Both the position numbers and the translations under genes were made by a program. From contig NC_084717.1 in assembly GCF_033807575.1 (NCBI RefSeq), forward strand, positions 10,541,692 to 10,605,691: 64,000 bases of DNA, written 5' to 3'. The notes under the pieces are model-generated. The model did no database searches, was not told where the DNA came from, and saw only the letters and a list, made by a program, of their open reading frames with translations. Position 1 is the stretch's first letter; each line of letters begins with the position of its first letter. This DNA is from Cydia pomonella. Lineage: Eukaryota; Arthropoda; Insecta; Lepidoptera; Tortricidae. Shown here one piece after another: positions 12,201 to 23,736 of the stretch.

Positions 12201-15200
12201 TTATTTCTTTTCGAGGAAAATAGAAAAGGTAGGGAGCGTAGGTATTTATTTTTTGGTAGAGTTGACTCTACTTTGGTAGGTACTGACTCTACTTTGGTAG
12301 GGTTTATAGTGGAGTTCCTATCACAGATACATTGTTTACGCTTTGTTATGATTGTAGTCTAAAATTTTTAGGAAAAGGTTTCTATAAGGTGCTCGGAGAT
12401 CTTCGATACTTTGGAATTGTAGAAATCTAACTTATACAAGTTAACTAAGGACCTACTAAGTTATTTAAGCTTTAACAACCTGTGCAATCAATGTTATAAT
12501 ATAAGATTAATACCAGACATGCGGCGCATCGGGGCGTGGCTACGACTACAGCATGATGCAGCTCATGATCGAGCGCTGCGCCAATGGCCTCGCTGGAGCC
12601 CTGAAGATGAAGCAAGGAGAGAAGATCGGCCTCATCCTGCCCAACCTGCCGGAGTTCGTGGTCCTTATCTACGGAGCTATGAAGGCCGGCTTAGTTGTGA
12701 CGTTCGCGAATCCTCTGTACACTGCTGGTGAGTGCATTTGTAATTGTTATGGTTTAGGCAATAAGTTTGATAATCACATGCTGTACATGGCCTTGTTAGG
12801 CGTCTGAAATTGAAACACTATGAAGATAGATCTCACCCTGCCTGATCTGCAGGCATACGTTGTCCCAATCTTATTTAGCCACGACCTCCGGTAAGATACT
12901 TATGTAATAGGTGATACTAGTTAAGTTCATTAAACCTCTTCATTCTACGGCGGTTATCACAGTGGTGCATCCGGATAACGCAATAGTGATGTCCAGATTA
13001 TCCTCACTTCCCCGTTTGGTTTATAACACAATGTATTCTAAGGACATAATCATGATAATCTATGGTTTAAATAATAATTGCGATAAACAAATTTAATGCT
13101 GCTTATATGTTGCTGGCGCGTTCGGATATCCGAAGAAAAGATCCATCTAGTCCTGACAATCAACACCTGGCGAACCGGTGAGCTTGAACTCTGTATTCGG
13201 AGGGAGTTTCAAATACGTCGAAGTTTTTGTTATTGCATATAGGACTTAAACTTTAACTAGACTTGTGATCAATGCAATTATAGTTCCTGCTTATGTCTTG
13301 CATACGCTAGTTAGATTAAGCATCGAGGCAGTGCTGGTTTTAAAATAGAGCTGAAACGTTTAAAAGGCGAACGAAATAGCTGCAATTGAATGATGCAGTT
13401 CTAAAGTCCACCATAATATTGACTCAATGATAATGAGCTGCATGTAGGACATGTAACAATGATGGTTTTACTTTAGGTACATATTCGTTTTTGTCCGTAG
13501 TTACGCTATTCTTATTTGTAAATAGGTCAGTGGCTTACAGTTGGTACCTACATGCAGTTACGTTGTAACACTTGTCGTCTTGTATTTATTTGCGCATGTC
13601 TTGACAATTTTTTTGCAAGATATTTTATTTATTTAATGTAGGCACCAGAGTAATTGCTTTGGTGCGTCATTGTTATATGGTTACCTACCTTTATTTTACC
13701 CATGTTATTTTTTTTAAATATTTAATTTGTAACGTTAAATTAAAAACTTAATAATGTAAATTAGATTTCGTTCTAGTGCAAAATTAGAACATACTTTGAT
13801 AGGAAGAACTCTACATAGATACTCGTATGTAAAATGAGTTTTAGTAGGTATGTAATACTAAGCAAAACGATGGTATTTGATATTCAGGTAAATCGCAACC
13901 TGATAACATCAATAAATTTGAGTTTATGTGATCAAATAATGCTTTTATAATCACTTTTACTGCCAGTAGCAAGGTCATATTTTAGCTGTTGTGACATTTT
14001 ACCTATGATGACTCAAATAATACTTAGCAACAGGCACAATTATGCCTAACCTTAATTAAGTTTTTTAATTCATAATCGGTACAGGTATATGATCTTGTCA
14101 TGCAGGGTCGAATAAATTAATTTATTATTATATATATTTATTCAGCAGCTGTTTTTAACTATGGTTTAGATTATTTTGGCTAGGACTTAGTAAATAGACA
14201 ATACCACAGATCTCTGGGTCTTGGGTTGCGGTATGCTCACTTCGCGGACCCTGCGTATATTCTGTAGTTAAACTTTATGTACAGTCAGCATCAAAAGTAG
14301 CGGATGAAACAACGCGCCAAAAGTATCTGATATTCTAGATAACTTTTCCAAATATAGATAAATTTCTAGAATTCGCGTTCAAAAGAATATCTTTTACAGT
14401 CTTAGTTGTTCTATATTAAAGACATCACTTTTTGTTAAGCTGTTATAGAATGGTAGATACATATGAAACGTAATTTGATCCGCTACTTTTGATGCTGACT
14501 GTACAAGGAAGTCACAAAGAATTAGGATATGTAAAGTCCCTAATATATAATAAGTGGACGTTTGCGAACTTGATAAGAGATGCAATTTTTGCTGTTAAAT
14601 TGAAGATATAGGTGATTATATAGGTACTTTTTGGCATAAAACGAATGCACTGAGATTATTCCCAATTAAAAAAAAACACTGAATACGCTGCCCAGAGCCA
14701 ACGTGCTCAACGGCCTCCTAGCTTAACTGGTCGATAGTGGCCCTGCCTATGAAGCCGGAGGTCCTGGGTTCGAATCCCGGCAAGGACACAATCCTTAAAT
14801 ATTTATACATTATTTAATGATAATGAGGCCTTTCATTCATCTGTTGCTACTGATATCAAGATATCATATGCTTTCTAGACTGCACACAGACATGCTTATC
14901 TCATGACATGTGTAACTTATATCTCATACAATCTGTAGTAGCAGCACGCTCTGTTGTGTAAACACACTTAGCGCCGAGATAATTATGATAGAAGAGGTAA
15001 TTGTGGCAGGTTCAAGGTTCACATAATAATAATCGTAAATTGCTAGTGACATTGCTTACTTGATAATTGCTTATGGGTTGGTACTCACATAAGTAGTTGT
15101 TCGAGTACAAGATAAAATCAGAATATTTTTGTTTTGGGGTTTGGCATTTTCGTGCTCGCATTTCCTTCTGTCTGTTTAGATTGCTTCACAAGATAAATCG

Positions 15201-18200
15201 TAAAAAAGCCCAGGACAAGCTAATAAAGTTCAAAGTGACTACTACTTAATATATCTCACCATGCAACAGTAGAAGCGTAAGTACGATTTTCTTGGGATTA
15301 GTCAAAAAAATATCTATTGTTAGAAATGCCCTTCCGAACCTTTAATTTCGGACTTGAGCAATCGATGTCATATCCCCATACAGTTACTTCATAAGCGCCG
15401 CTGATAACTTACGTGCCTACAATATGAACTTAATGTTTAAGATACCTATGTATTTCTTTTGTAGATGAAGTGAGAAGGCAATTCACGGATTGCAACGTAA
15501 AATGCATCGCGACCATCGAGATGTTCATGCCCGTTGCTACCGAGGTGGCGAAGTCTCTCAAGGACTACAAGGGCACGATTTGGGTCGGCAGCGATATTGA
15601 ACACCAGGATGGTCAGTACTATATGTCATCCTATAGGAGACGTCCATATTTGGTATTTGTGGTATTTGGTGGCTGTGTTAGTTCCTAATTAGTTAGCAAG
15701 TGCCTATGTCACGTCCTCGGCAGACAGATTCGAGAAGGGTATCCTGTAACCAAAGGAATTCAAAGCACGCCTTGAGCTCCATTATCCATCACATAAATAT
15801 AATCTCCATCGACTATCTAGCGATAAAGCTCTGTAGTAGGCAGGCAAAATGTGATTACGCAAATGATCACGATGGGTCGAAGTGAACTCCCGGCCAAGGG
15901 CCCCCAAAATTATAAGTTAAGTGCCTGTGTTCGTATGTTTGAATTGTTTGGGTGGGTCTTCCTGGTTCGATTGGGCTCAAATTTGGCATAAGTCATTATG
16001 AAAATGCAATATGATTACAATATCACCTACTGTTGAAAGATATATAAAACATCTCAACCTCATGAGTGTGGGTTGGTTAGAATCTTCTTGGTGAGTTAGT
16101 AGATGGCTGCTGTAAAAAAAGTAAGCACTTGTATGAAGAATAATATTTTATGCCAAAAAAGGATTATCATTTTTCTTGTCCTCGTACTTTACACTTAATT
16201 TTGTAAGTTGATAGAAAGTATTCAATCTACAGGTGTATATGGACTGAAGCCGCTACTGATGGCGGACCACGAGGCAGACCTTCCCGAAGTGAACGCCGAC
16301 GATGTCTGCCTCATTCCCTACTCCAGCGGCACCACAGGCATGCCCAAAGGTGTCATGCTGACGCACAAGAACCTTGTGTGCAACTTGAAGCAGGTCCAGT
16401 GGCCGAAGATGATGAAGTATGAGGGAGAAAAGGGTAAGATTTTTTAAATATAGTTTGCTGGACTGCTTTATGTACACTTTAAAACCCAGATAATGCATAC
16501 GTAACTACTTACGCACTTGATTACATTCAACATATACAAAAGCTACCAACCAATAGCGACCAACAGCGAGAAAATGCAAAACATATGTGTATTAAATAGA
16601 TATGGATTGAGCGTGAAAAAAGCAGTAGGTATATTTTTCTAAAAGAGAAAACCAGTATAACATGTTCGTAGAAAAACACTTAGCCTCAAGGAATGCTCTC
16701 GCTCGTAGCTTATCATCAGCGGTAGGAAAGTAGCCTTATATTTTAGAATTTAAGACTCAAGTTTTCCTGTGCGTTGCCAAAGCGGACATGCGAATCAACG
16801 CAATTTATTTGTTTTAATTTCGTAAAAATATGCGTAAACAAATACGCACACGCAGATTAATTAATTTATTCATGGAATACTCATAAGTAAATAAATAAAT
16901 AAATTAATTTATGAATTCTGATAAATAAATAAATTATGGTATGGTGTTTTATGATTATATGTCCGTGTTTCAGGCAAAGGCGACGTGGTGCTAACGGTAC
17001 CGCCATTTTTCCACATCTACGGGTTCAATGGGGTGCTAAACTATAACCTCACTCTCGGCTACCACGTCGTCAGTATGCCTAGGTAACTCTCGTCTCGTTT
17101 GCTTAATTTGAATTAGTCAAACTACCTAACTAACGTATAGTCAACCAACTTACTACTTATTAGTCAAACAGGTAGTCCGAGTCTGGTAAGGAGTCCGTTT
17201 TTATTTAACCCTTTTCCAGGCCGCACCAATCTACAAGGTTTTCCCAAAAAATTCAAATATATTCCGATAAATCCAGCTTTGATGATTCATTTGAAGACAA
17301 GTCACATTTTCCGAAGGTGCAATCTAATTTGAACCTTAAATCGGATGGTTAAGGTTGAAATTCTGTTGGCGCGTATGTGGTCGATGAATCGTACTATGCC
17401 TGGAAAAGGGTTAAGGGCCTATTCTGAGTGAGGCCCCAGTCTGGCATTAGATGTTCTGTTGGCTGATAATAATAAGCCACCAACCACAAGGACTAACGGG
17501 GTATATTCATCTTTTTCTTATGAATGATATTTATACTTATACTTGGTACCTAATATTGGGTGTGCCTACCCTTTTCACTAGGGTGTTTTCACATCCCCAC
17601 AAATTCACGTTTTTTTCTTCAGATTTACCCCAGAAGACTACATCAAGTGCCTGTCGGAATACCAGCCCACGACGCTGTTCGTGGTGCCGTCGCTGCTGGC
17701 GTTCCTCGCCACGCACCCGTCCGTCAAGAAGGAGCACTTGCAGTTTGTGGAAACAATCATGGTGGGCGCGGCGCCGACTACGGACAGTATGCTGGAGAAA
17801 TTCCTGCTTAAATGCGAGAAGACTAAGGATGAGATCCGTTTGTTACAAGGTTTGTGTTATTTTGCCGACACATTCGATTCGTATTATAATGAATATGCCC
17901 AAAAGCGGCATACGCGCATATTTAAACTTAGAGTTGGCTGCACCAGTCTGTCACCGTTAAAACGTTCACCAAATTTTATTGTATGGGAAATTTCATTGTG
18001 GTTGGTGAAACTGCCCCTTAGTAAGTTTGTATTCAGTAGGTATTTAGTTATTTATGGCAATTCCCAATTAATCAAGAAGAAGTATGTGGTGTTCAATTGA
18101 AAATAGAACGCTGTCTCAGGTGCTTATTACAACAAACAGGCAAATATCAATGTCCCAAACTAAATTGTCTCACCACGATCAATAAACATACCTAAGTAAA

Positions 18201-21200
18201 AAGGCATTTATTAGTCATGGTACCTATTAAAGTATCGCGCTCAGCTATAAAGTTTTGTATTTAGAAAGTTAAAAGTAGATGGTGTTGTACTTTTATATAT
18301 GTACTATAAAGTTGTGATTATTAGACTCCTGATATTAGAACTGAGTACTATTTATATATATTATTTGTTTATGTATGCATATATTTATTTATAATATGTA
18401 ACTTATATACAGGTGTATGTATATGTTATAGTTTGCGTATTCAGACTAGGGTTTTCTACTTTTTATTTTATTTTATTTATTTATTTTATTGGTATTCAGG
18501 ACAACAACAGCTGTCGATATATAATTTACATAGGTATTTTTACATAGTATTAGGCCAATAACAGTTATCCGTTGGTTGCAAAATAATATACAGATATATT
18601 ATTAGTAAAACAAAGTAAGTAATATTTAAAGTGAAACTGTGCAAGCCCACAGTAACAGTAGGTCAACATGAAAATTGAAGTTAGAGGGAGGTACAAATGC
18701 TTGTATAAAGTTGATAGGTGTGCATTAACGTTAATAGTTGTTTTAATTTATTTATATTGCTCTTGTAAATAATTTAAGTGATCACGCTTTTACCCAAAGA
18801 TCACTATTTAGCGCTCCTGTAAAGTAACTGTTATACTTACTACATTTTATGTAATGGGCTTGGTTAGGGAGCATCCCTTGCATCAAATACCAAAATATGT
18901 TTTAAGCCAAGATGCCAATGATGAGTACTCCTACAGTATAATATAGGATTAACATTTACAACAGTATTTGGTAAATCTTTAGAAACTATTAAAACACTAA
19001 ATAAATATTATATTCATCTGTTTTTGTTAAGTAATATATTTAATACGTCATTTTTAAACTTATTTTTAGGGCTATTAAAAGGATCCGTTGAGTCAAATTC
19101 CTGATTGTAAAGATGGGGAATGCGAGATAGTACGGCATTTGCGCCGTTTTATTATTATTGATTGTTCTCGTCCTACTTTTATGTGTATCTAGAATTCTCT
19201 TATTGCTACTGTTAATTAGCGGTGCCAGCTATCCATAAATGAACTCAGTAACCGTCATTCCCAATCCCAATAATTACAAGTTGGATTGATTGCAGGGTAC
19301 GGCATGACCGAGAGCGCGCCCGTGGCGCTGATGACGCCGTACGTGTACCCGTACAACAAGGTGGGGTCCGTGGGGCAGCTCGTGCCCAGCACGCAGGGCA
19401 AGGTCGTGTCGCTCACCAGCGGCGACATGCTGGGCCCGCACAAGTCGGGGGAGCTGTTAATTAGAGGACCGCAGGTACTGTTATACACAACTTATATCAG
19501 ACGGCAGAAGTTGAAGTTAAAGCTCTTCTAAACTCAAAGGAATTTAAACCTTTTATACCTACTTAAACTTACAGTATCCACGACTAAGTGGCAATGCTAC
19601 ACAGCACCTCACGCTTTTGACTGCTCGGGGCTAACGGGGCTGAATTTAAAAAGTAATTACCGTATAGAAGGTCCTAACTCCCTTAACTTCAGTATAGATC
19701 GTGTTTTTCACGAAGACGCGGGCCTTGAATCGTAGTGTCACGTTATTAAAAGTTAGATTTGGCAAATCTGCGTGTCATTGTGGATTGTGGATGACACGAA
19801 CTATAAGATGCGCACCATCTGCAGCTCTTTCATGGGAATCTTGTACAATACTGACTCCTGTCGGGTCGGGTGCTCTTGCGGTTTAAATATGGAATGTAAC
19901 TACAATGTAAAAGGATCTAATTCGACTCTAAAATACGTTCCGCCTCTAGCTCTTTTATGTGAATCGACTCGTACAGTACTGATTCTTATCTTGCTCATTG
20001 GAAAGTCGCCACGTGACCGTGGATTAAATGCTCGGCCTGCAAAAATCCAGGAGCACATGATGATCGTACTCACTGTCATATTTTAGAATACAATGGCATA
20101 GTCATACCTACCCTGTTTGTTTCAGATCCCCATAAATGTTAAAATATGAAAGAATTTACCTTTAAGGTGTATATATATACCTTAACAAATAGGTCATATT
20201 TGAATGTTGTATTCTAACGGTCTTCAATGTGGCGCAGGTAATGAAAGGCTACTGGAACAACGAGGCGGCAACCAAAGAGACGCTGGACGCCGACGGGTGG
20301 CTGCACACCGGCGACGTGGCGTACTACGATGACGACCAGTACTTCTACATCGTCGACCGCACCAAGGAGCTCATCAAGGTTAAGGGTAACCAGGTATGTA
20401 CGAGATGGGAAACATGTTGGGTCAACACACAACAAGGCGGCAACCAAATAGACGCTGGACGCCGACGGGTGGCTGCACACGGGCGACGTGGCGTACTACG
20501 ATGACGACCAGTACTTCTACATCGTCAACCGCACCAAGGAGCTCATCAAGGTTAAGGGTAACCAGGTATGTACGAGATGGGAAACATGTTGGGTCAACAC
20601 ACAACAAGGCGGCAACCAAATAGACGCTGGACGCCGACGGGTGGCTGCACACGGGCGACGTGGCGTACTACGATGACGACCAGTACTTCTACATCGTCGA
20701 CCGCACCAAGGAGCTCATCAAGGTTAAGGGTAACCAGGTATGTACGAGATGGGAAACATGTTGGGTCAACACACAACAAGGCGGCAACCAAATAGACGCT
20801 GGACACCGACGGGTGGCTGCACACGGGCGACGTGGCGTACTACGATGACGACCAGTACTTCTACATCGTCGACCGCACCAAGGAGCTCATCAAGGTCAAG
20901 AGTAACCAGGTATGTACGAGATGGGAAACATGTTGGGTCAACACACAACAAGGCGGCAACCAAATAGACGCTGGACGCCGACGGGTGGCTGCACACGGGC
21001 GACGTGGCGTACTACGATGACGACCAGTACTTCTACATCGTCGACCGCACCAAGGAGCTCATCAAGGTTAAGGGTAACCAGGTATGTACGAGATGGGAAA
21101 CATGTTGGGTCAACACACAACAAGGCGGCAACCAAATAGACGCTGGACGCCGACGGGTGGCTGCACACGGGCGACGTGGCGTACTACGATGACGACCAGT

Positions 21201-22547
21201 ACTTCTACATCGTCGACCGCACCAAGGAGCTCATCAAGGTCAAGAGTAACCAGGTATGTACGAGATGGGAAACATGTTGGGTCAACACACAACAAGGCGG
21301 CAACCAAATAGACGCTGGACGCCGACGGGTGGCTGCACACGGGCGACGTGGCGTACTACGATGACGACCAGTACTTCTACATCGTCGACCGCACCAAGGA
21401 GCTTATCAAGGTTAAGGGTAACCAGGTATGTACGAGATGGGAAACATATTGGGTCAACACACAACAAGGCGCCAACCAAATAGACGCTTGACGCCGAGGG
21501 CTGGCTGCACACGGGCGACGTGGCGTACTACGACCAGTACTTCTACCTTGTCGACCGCACCAGATATTACGAAATGGAATATTTTTTCATTCAGTTAGAA
21601 CAAGTTATTTTTCTTGGCGAGAGCAGCGTATGCCACTAGCGAATGCATGGGGTGTCGATCTCTTTTTCGATACAAACTTCAACAGTCAGTCAGTTGTTTC
21701 AACTGCCTGCCTGATTCATAAATAATAATAAACTTTACGCAGATCAGCGAGTAAATGGGTGCATTTTGCGGGCGAGTATTGTCTCGTTGAAAATTAAAGT
21801 ACTCTACAGCAATTTCAACGCAATCAGCGATATATGCGTCTCTTTTACTTACACAGCATTAGAGATGTACACATAAATTTCTTATGCCATAAAACATATA
21901 GTAAATCGCTCGTCACTTTATTGCCGCTGGCCACGCAGCTACCTTAACCCTTTTCCAGGCATAGTACGATTTATCGACCACATATGCGACAATAGAATTT
22001 CAACTTTAGCATTCTGGGTTAAAGTTCAAATTAGAATGCACTTTCGGGAAATGTGTCTTGTTTTCAAATGAATCATCAAAGCTGGATTGATTTGAATATA
22101 TTTGGATTTTTTGGGAAAACCTTGTAGATTGCTATGGCCTGGATAAGGGTTAACCGCCGTCTATAACGTTCATTAGCGTAGGAACATGCATCATTTTCTA
22201 GTTTAGAGTGTTACCATGTTGCTGACATATCACTAACTTAACGTCTTTTGTCCCAGGTATCTCCTACGGAGCTCGAAAGCGTAATAATGGAACTGCCAGA
22301 AGTAGCCGACGTGGCGGTAGTAGGCGTACCCCACGCCCTAGCTGGCGAGGTGCCCCGAGCGTTCGTTGTTCTCAAACCTAAACAGAATCTCACAGAGAAG
22401 CAAGTCTACGACCTTGTGGCGTCTAAACTAACTAGGTACAAGCACCTTGAAGGAGGAGTCGCCTTTCTAGACTCTATCCCAAGAAATGCTGCCGGTAAAA
22501 TCATGAGGAACGAACTCAAAGTTAGAAGGTACACCCCTAAGAAGTGA
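9257..22547 (+). CDS. Acyl-CoA synthetase, 4-coumarate-CoA ligase / luciferase-like class (AMP-binding)
   Basis: Nine exons join in frame: 9257-9499, 12517-12727, 15465-15611, 16233-16433, 16974-17082, 17623-17849, 19296-19474, 20238-20393 and 22257-22547 (TGA). Together they give about 587 aa, normal for the family. The enzyme would activate a carboxylic acid with ATP to an acyl-AMP and then form the CoA thioester. Seen: the phosphate loop YSSGTTGMPKGVMLTHKN, the FFHIYGFNG segment, the YGMTES adenine-binding motif, WLHTGDVAYYDDDQYF, the hinge IVDRTKELIKVKG and the C-terminal PRNAAGKIMR with the catalytic Lys. The start at 9257 was chosen because the next ~45 residues are rich in Arg/Lys and poor in acidic residues, like a mitochondrial presequence; a longer frame from 9134 lacks that logic. 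The C-terminus (TPKK) is not a peroxisomal signal. Substrate cannot be deduced. Exon 8 is followed by a tandem array of its own 3' part. Confidence 0.9.
9500..12516 (+). other. Intron 1 of the acyl-CoA synthetase, no gene seen
   Basis: About 3 kb of AT-rich non-coding sequence. Open frames here are short and have no family resemblance. A small direct repeat (GACTCTACTTTGGTAG, about 12263-12300) is the only local structure noted. Confidence 0.6.
14279..14504. mobile_element. MITE with GTACAGTCAGCATCAAAAGT ends
   Basis: It begins GTACAGTCAGCATCAAAAGT and ends with the reverse complement ACTTTTGATGCTGACTGTAC: 226 bp, non-coding centre. Same end motif as the elements at 3898 and 54841. Confidence 0.85.
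14708..14800 (+). mobile_element. tRNA-derived SINE, head region
   Basis: A tRNA-like head GGCCTCCTAGCTTAACTGG has a B-box-like GGTTCGAATCC about 50 bp later. It resembles the copies at 32880 (+) and 61512 (-). It is interpreted as a SINE rather than a functional tRNA because the anticodon stem is degenerate and the same head recurs as a dispersed repeat. Confidence 0.75.
17205..17414. mobile_element. piggyBac-like MITE (TTAA-flanked), copy 1
   Basis: TTAA (17205-17208), CCCTTTTCCAGGC at the left end, its reverse complement GCCTGGAAAAGGG at the right end, then TTAA (17411-17414). The element proper is 202 bp and non-coding. TTAA target duplication with CCC/GGG termini is the piggyBac hallmark. 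It sits in an intron of the synthetase. Confidence 0.85.
17850..19295 (+). other. Intron 6 of the synthetase, no gene; possible LINE 3' tail
   Basis: Non-coding and AT-rich. Around 18460-18545 an (ATTTT)n-type run followed by GGTATTCAGGACAACAACAG resembles the inverted 3' end of a LINE copy, but this is only an impression. Confidence 0.45.
20238..20393 (+). CDS. Synthetase exon 8, founder of the 172-bp array
   Basis: A 156-bp phase 0-0 exon following an AG acceptor and ending CAG with donor GTATGT. It encodes the TGD motif and the hinge segment up to KVKGNQ. Joined to exon 22257 it reads KGNQ-VSPTELE, matching the family's KGxQVxPxELE pattern, so one copy suffices for a normal enzyme. Confidence 0.9.
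20394..21563 (+). repeat. 172-bp tandem array of exon 8 3' part plus intron start
   Basis: Donor sites recur every 172 bp (20394, 20566, 20738, 20910, 21082, 21254, 21426). Each further unit holds 58 bp beginning GTATGTACGAGATGG and ending CCAAATAG, then 114 bp that is an in-frame exon piece (TLDADGWLHTGD... to KGNQ). Exon-like copies lie at 20452-20565, 20624-20737, 20796-20909, 20968-21081, 21140-21253 and 21312-21425. An eighth, decayed copy (from 21484) has a 6-bp deletion and stops at about 21563. Copies are nearly identical. The second has VNRTKEL instead of VDRTKEL, the fourth has TLDTD, and the fourth and sixth share KVKSNQ. Open frames on both strands in this array are by-products of the repeat. 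Confidence 0.95.
21944..22153. mobile_element. piggyBac-like MITE (TTAA-flanked), copy 2, inverted
   Basis: TTAA (21944-21947), CCCTTTTCCAGGCATAGTAC, right end GGCCTGGATAAGGG, TTAA (22150-22153). It is also exactly 202 bp, and its sequence is the reverse complement of the copy at 17209-17410 with moderate divergence. Confidence 0.85.
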
Positions 22548-22760
22548 TGATGAGTAAATAACTTGTACATAGTATTATAGCAAATTGTATAGAAATATGA
22601 GCTGTGATTTTTTAGTATAATTATTTTGATGGTGCAGCAGTAGAATTTAGTGAATAACAAACAATTGTTATTGTATAGTTTATTATTATTGAAAGGTATT
22701 ATAGGTTTTATGTTATTTGTTATGTCCCTGACAATCTTCCATGAAATGTATGATGGTCAA

Positions 22761-23186
22761 GGGGTCATCCATTAATTACATCACACGATTTTCCTAGGTT
22801 TTTTGCCCCCCCCTCCTTGTCACACATGGTCACATTTAGCAAACCCCTTCCCCCTAGTGTGACGTCACATTTTTGGCAATTTTGTTTTCAACGAAATCGG
22901 CAAATAGAATTAATATTTTATCAAAATATTTTTGCTTAAAGAAATATTAGTAATTTTATAATCCAAAACTGATTAGGAAAGAAAATTTAAACGAATAAAA
23001 ACAATTATTGTTCCATTAACTTATTATTCAACTGTGCAGCGAATAAAAATCTTTAAATAAATCTTCGGTTACTGATGATGATGATTAAAGTGACGTCACA
23101 AAGTTTGTGTACCCCCCCCCCCCTTGTCACATTTTCTATACCCCCTCCCTCCCCCTAAACGTGTGATGTAATTAATGGATGACCCC
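22761..23186. mobile_element. TIR element in the presumed 3' UTR of the synthetase
   Basis: It begins GGGGTCATCCATTAATTACA and ends TGTAATTAATGGATGACCCC, with CAA on both outer sides as a possible 3-bp target duplication. It is 426 bp and non-coding, with poly-C runs near both ends. It lies between the synthetase stop and the first AATAAA (23207). Confidence 0.85.
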
Positions 23187-23206
23187 CAAGGGCAAAGTAT
23201 GAATGT

Positions 23207-23212
23207 AATAAA
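23207..23212 (+). terminator. Candidate polyadenylation signal of the acyl-CoA synthetase
   Basis: AATAAA, the first after the stop at 22547, with more AATAAA-like hexamers at about 23226-23240. If used, the TIR element is part of the mature 3' UTR. Confidence 0.45.
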
Positions 23213-23736
23213 TTGTTAATAGGTAAATAAATGAAATAAAATTATTACAATCCATTGTTTAATTCTCTTATAAAAAAACACTGATTCTGCATACAGACAC
23301 AATAGGTAATTTATTTGTCCAACACATGGGTCCACAAAAGGGTAGCTCTAGGCTTTAGCTTCCTTTCATAGGCTAGATAGTATGTAATTTGGCTTTTTTT
23401 GGTTCAGATCGGCAGGATTCTAGATTATAGTTTGGAGACCTCTGATCTAAATAATGTAAAATGGTGAATCATTTTGAAAGTTATGATTAAATGCAATATT
23501 TGTTGACTCCATTTTCCTGTCTAACAAATCCATGTGTGAAAATTCTCTCCAGCTAGGCAGTGTTCTACTACTTTTATTTCGGCTTGAAAAGTGTGCTGTT
23601 TTTTATTCCAACTACTAATGTTGGTTATTGAACTTCAACATCATCATCCTCTTGATCAGAATGTCCAATTCTTTATCATTCTTAAGTTGCAAATAATTAT
23701 AATAAATAATATATTATAATAATTGAAAAGACAAGT

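Larger units (their letters stand above)
12728..16232 (+). other. Introns 2 and 3 of the synthetase
   Basis: Apart from exon 15465-15611, the MITE and the SINE head, nothing coding is recognised. Short open frames have no consistent reading or motif. Confidence 0.55.

Noticed and set aside
14708..14800. Functional tRNA gene
   Set aside because: The A- and B-box-like motifs are present, but the same head recurs with SINE bodies at 32878 and 61512, and the cloverleaf is imperfect.
20394..21563. Regularly spaced repeats that could suggest a CRISPR array or a new repeat-protein gene
   Set aside because: The 172-bp units are nearly identical along their whole length, with no unique spacers, and contain the synthetase exon. 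The open frames on both strands are frame by-products of the repeat.
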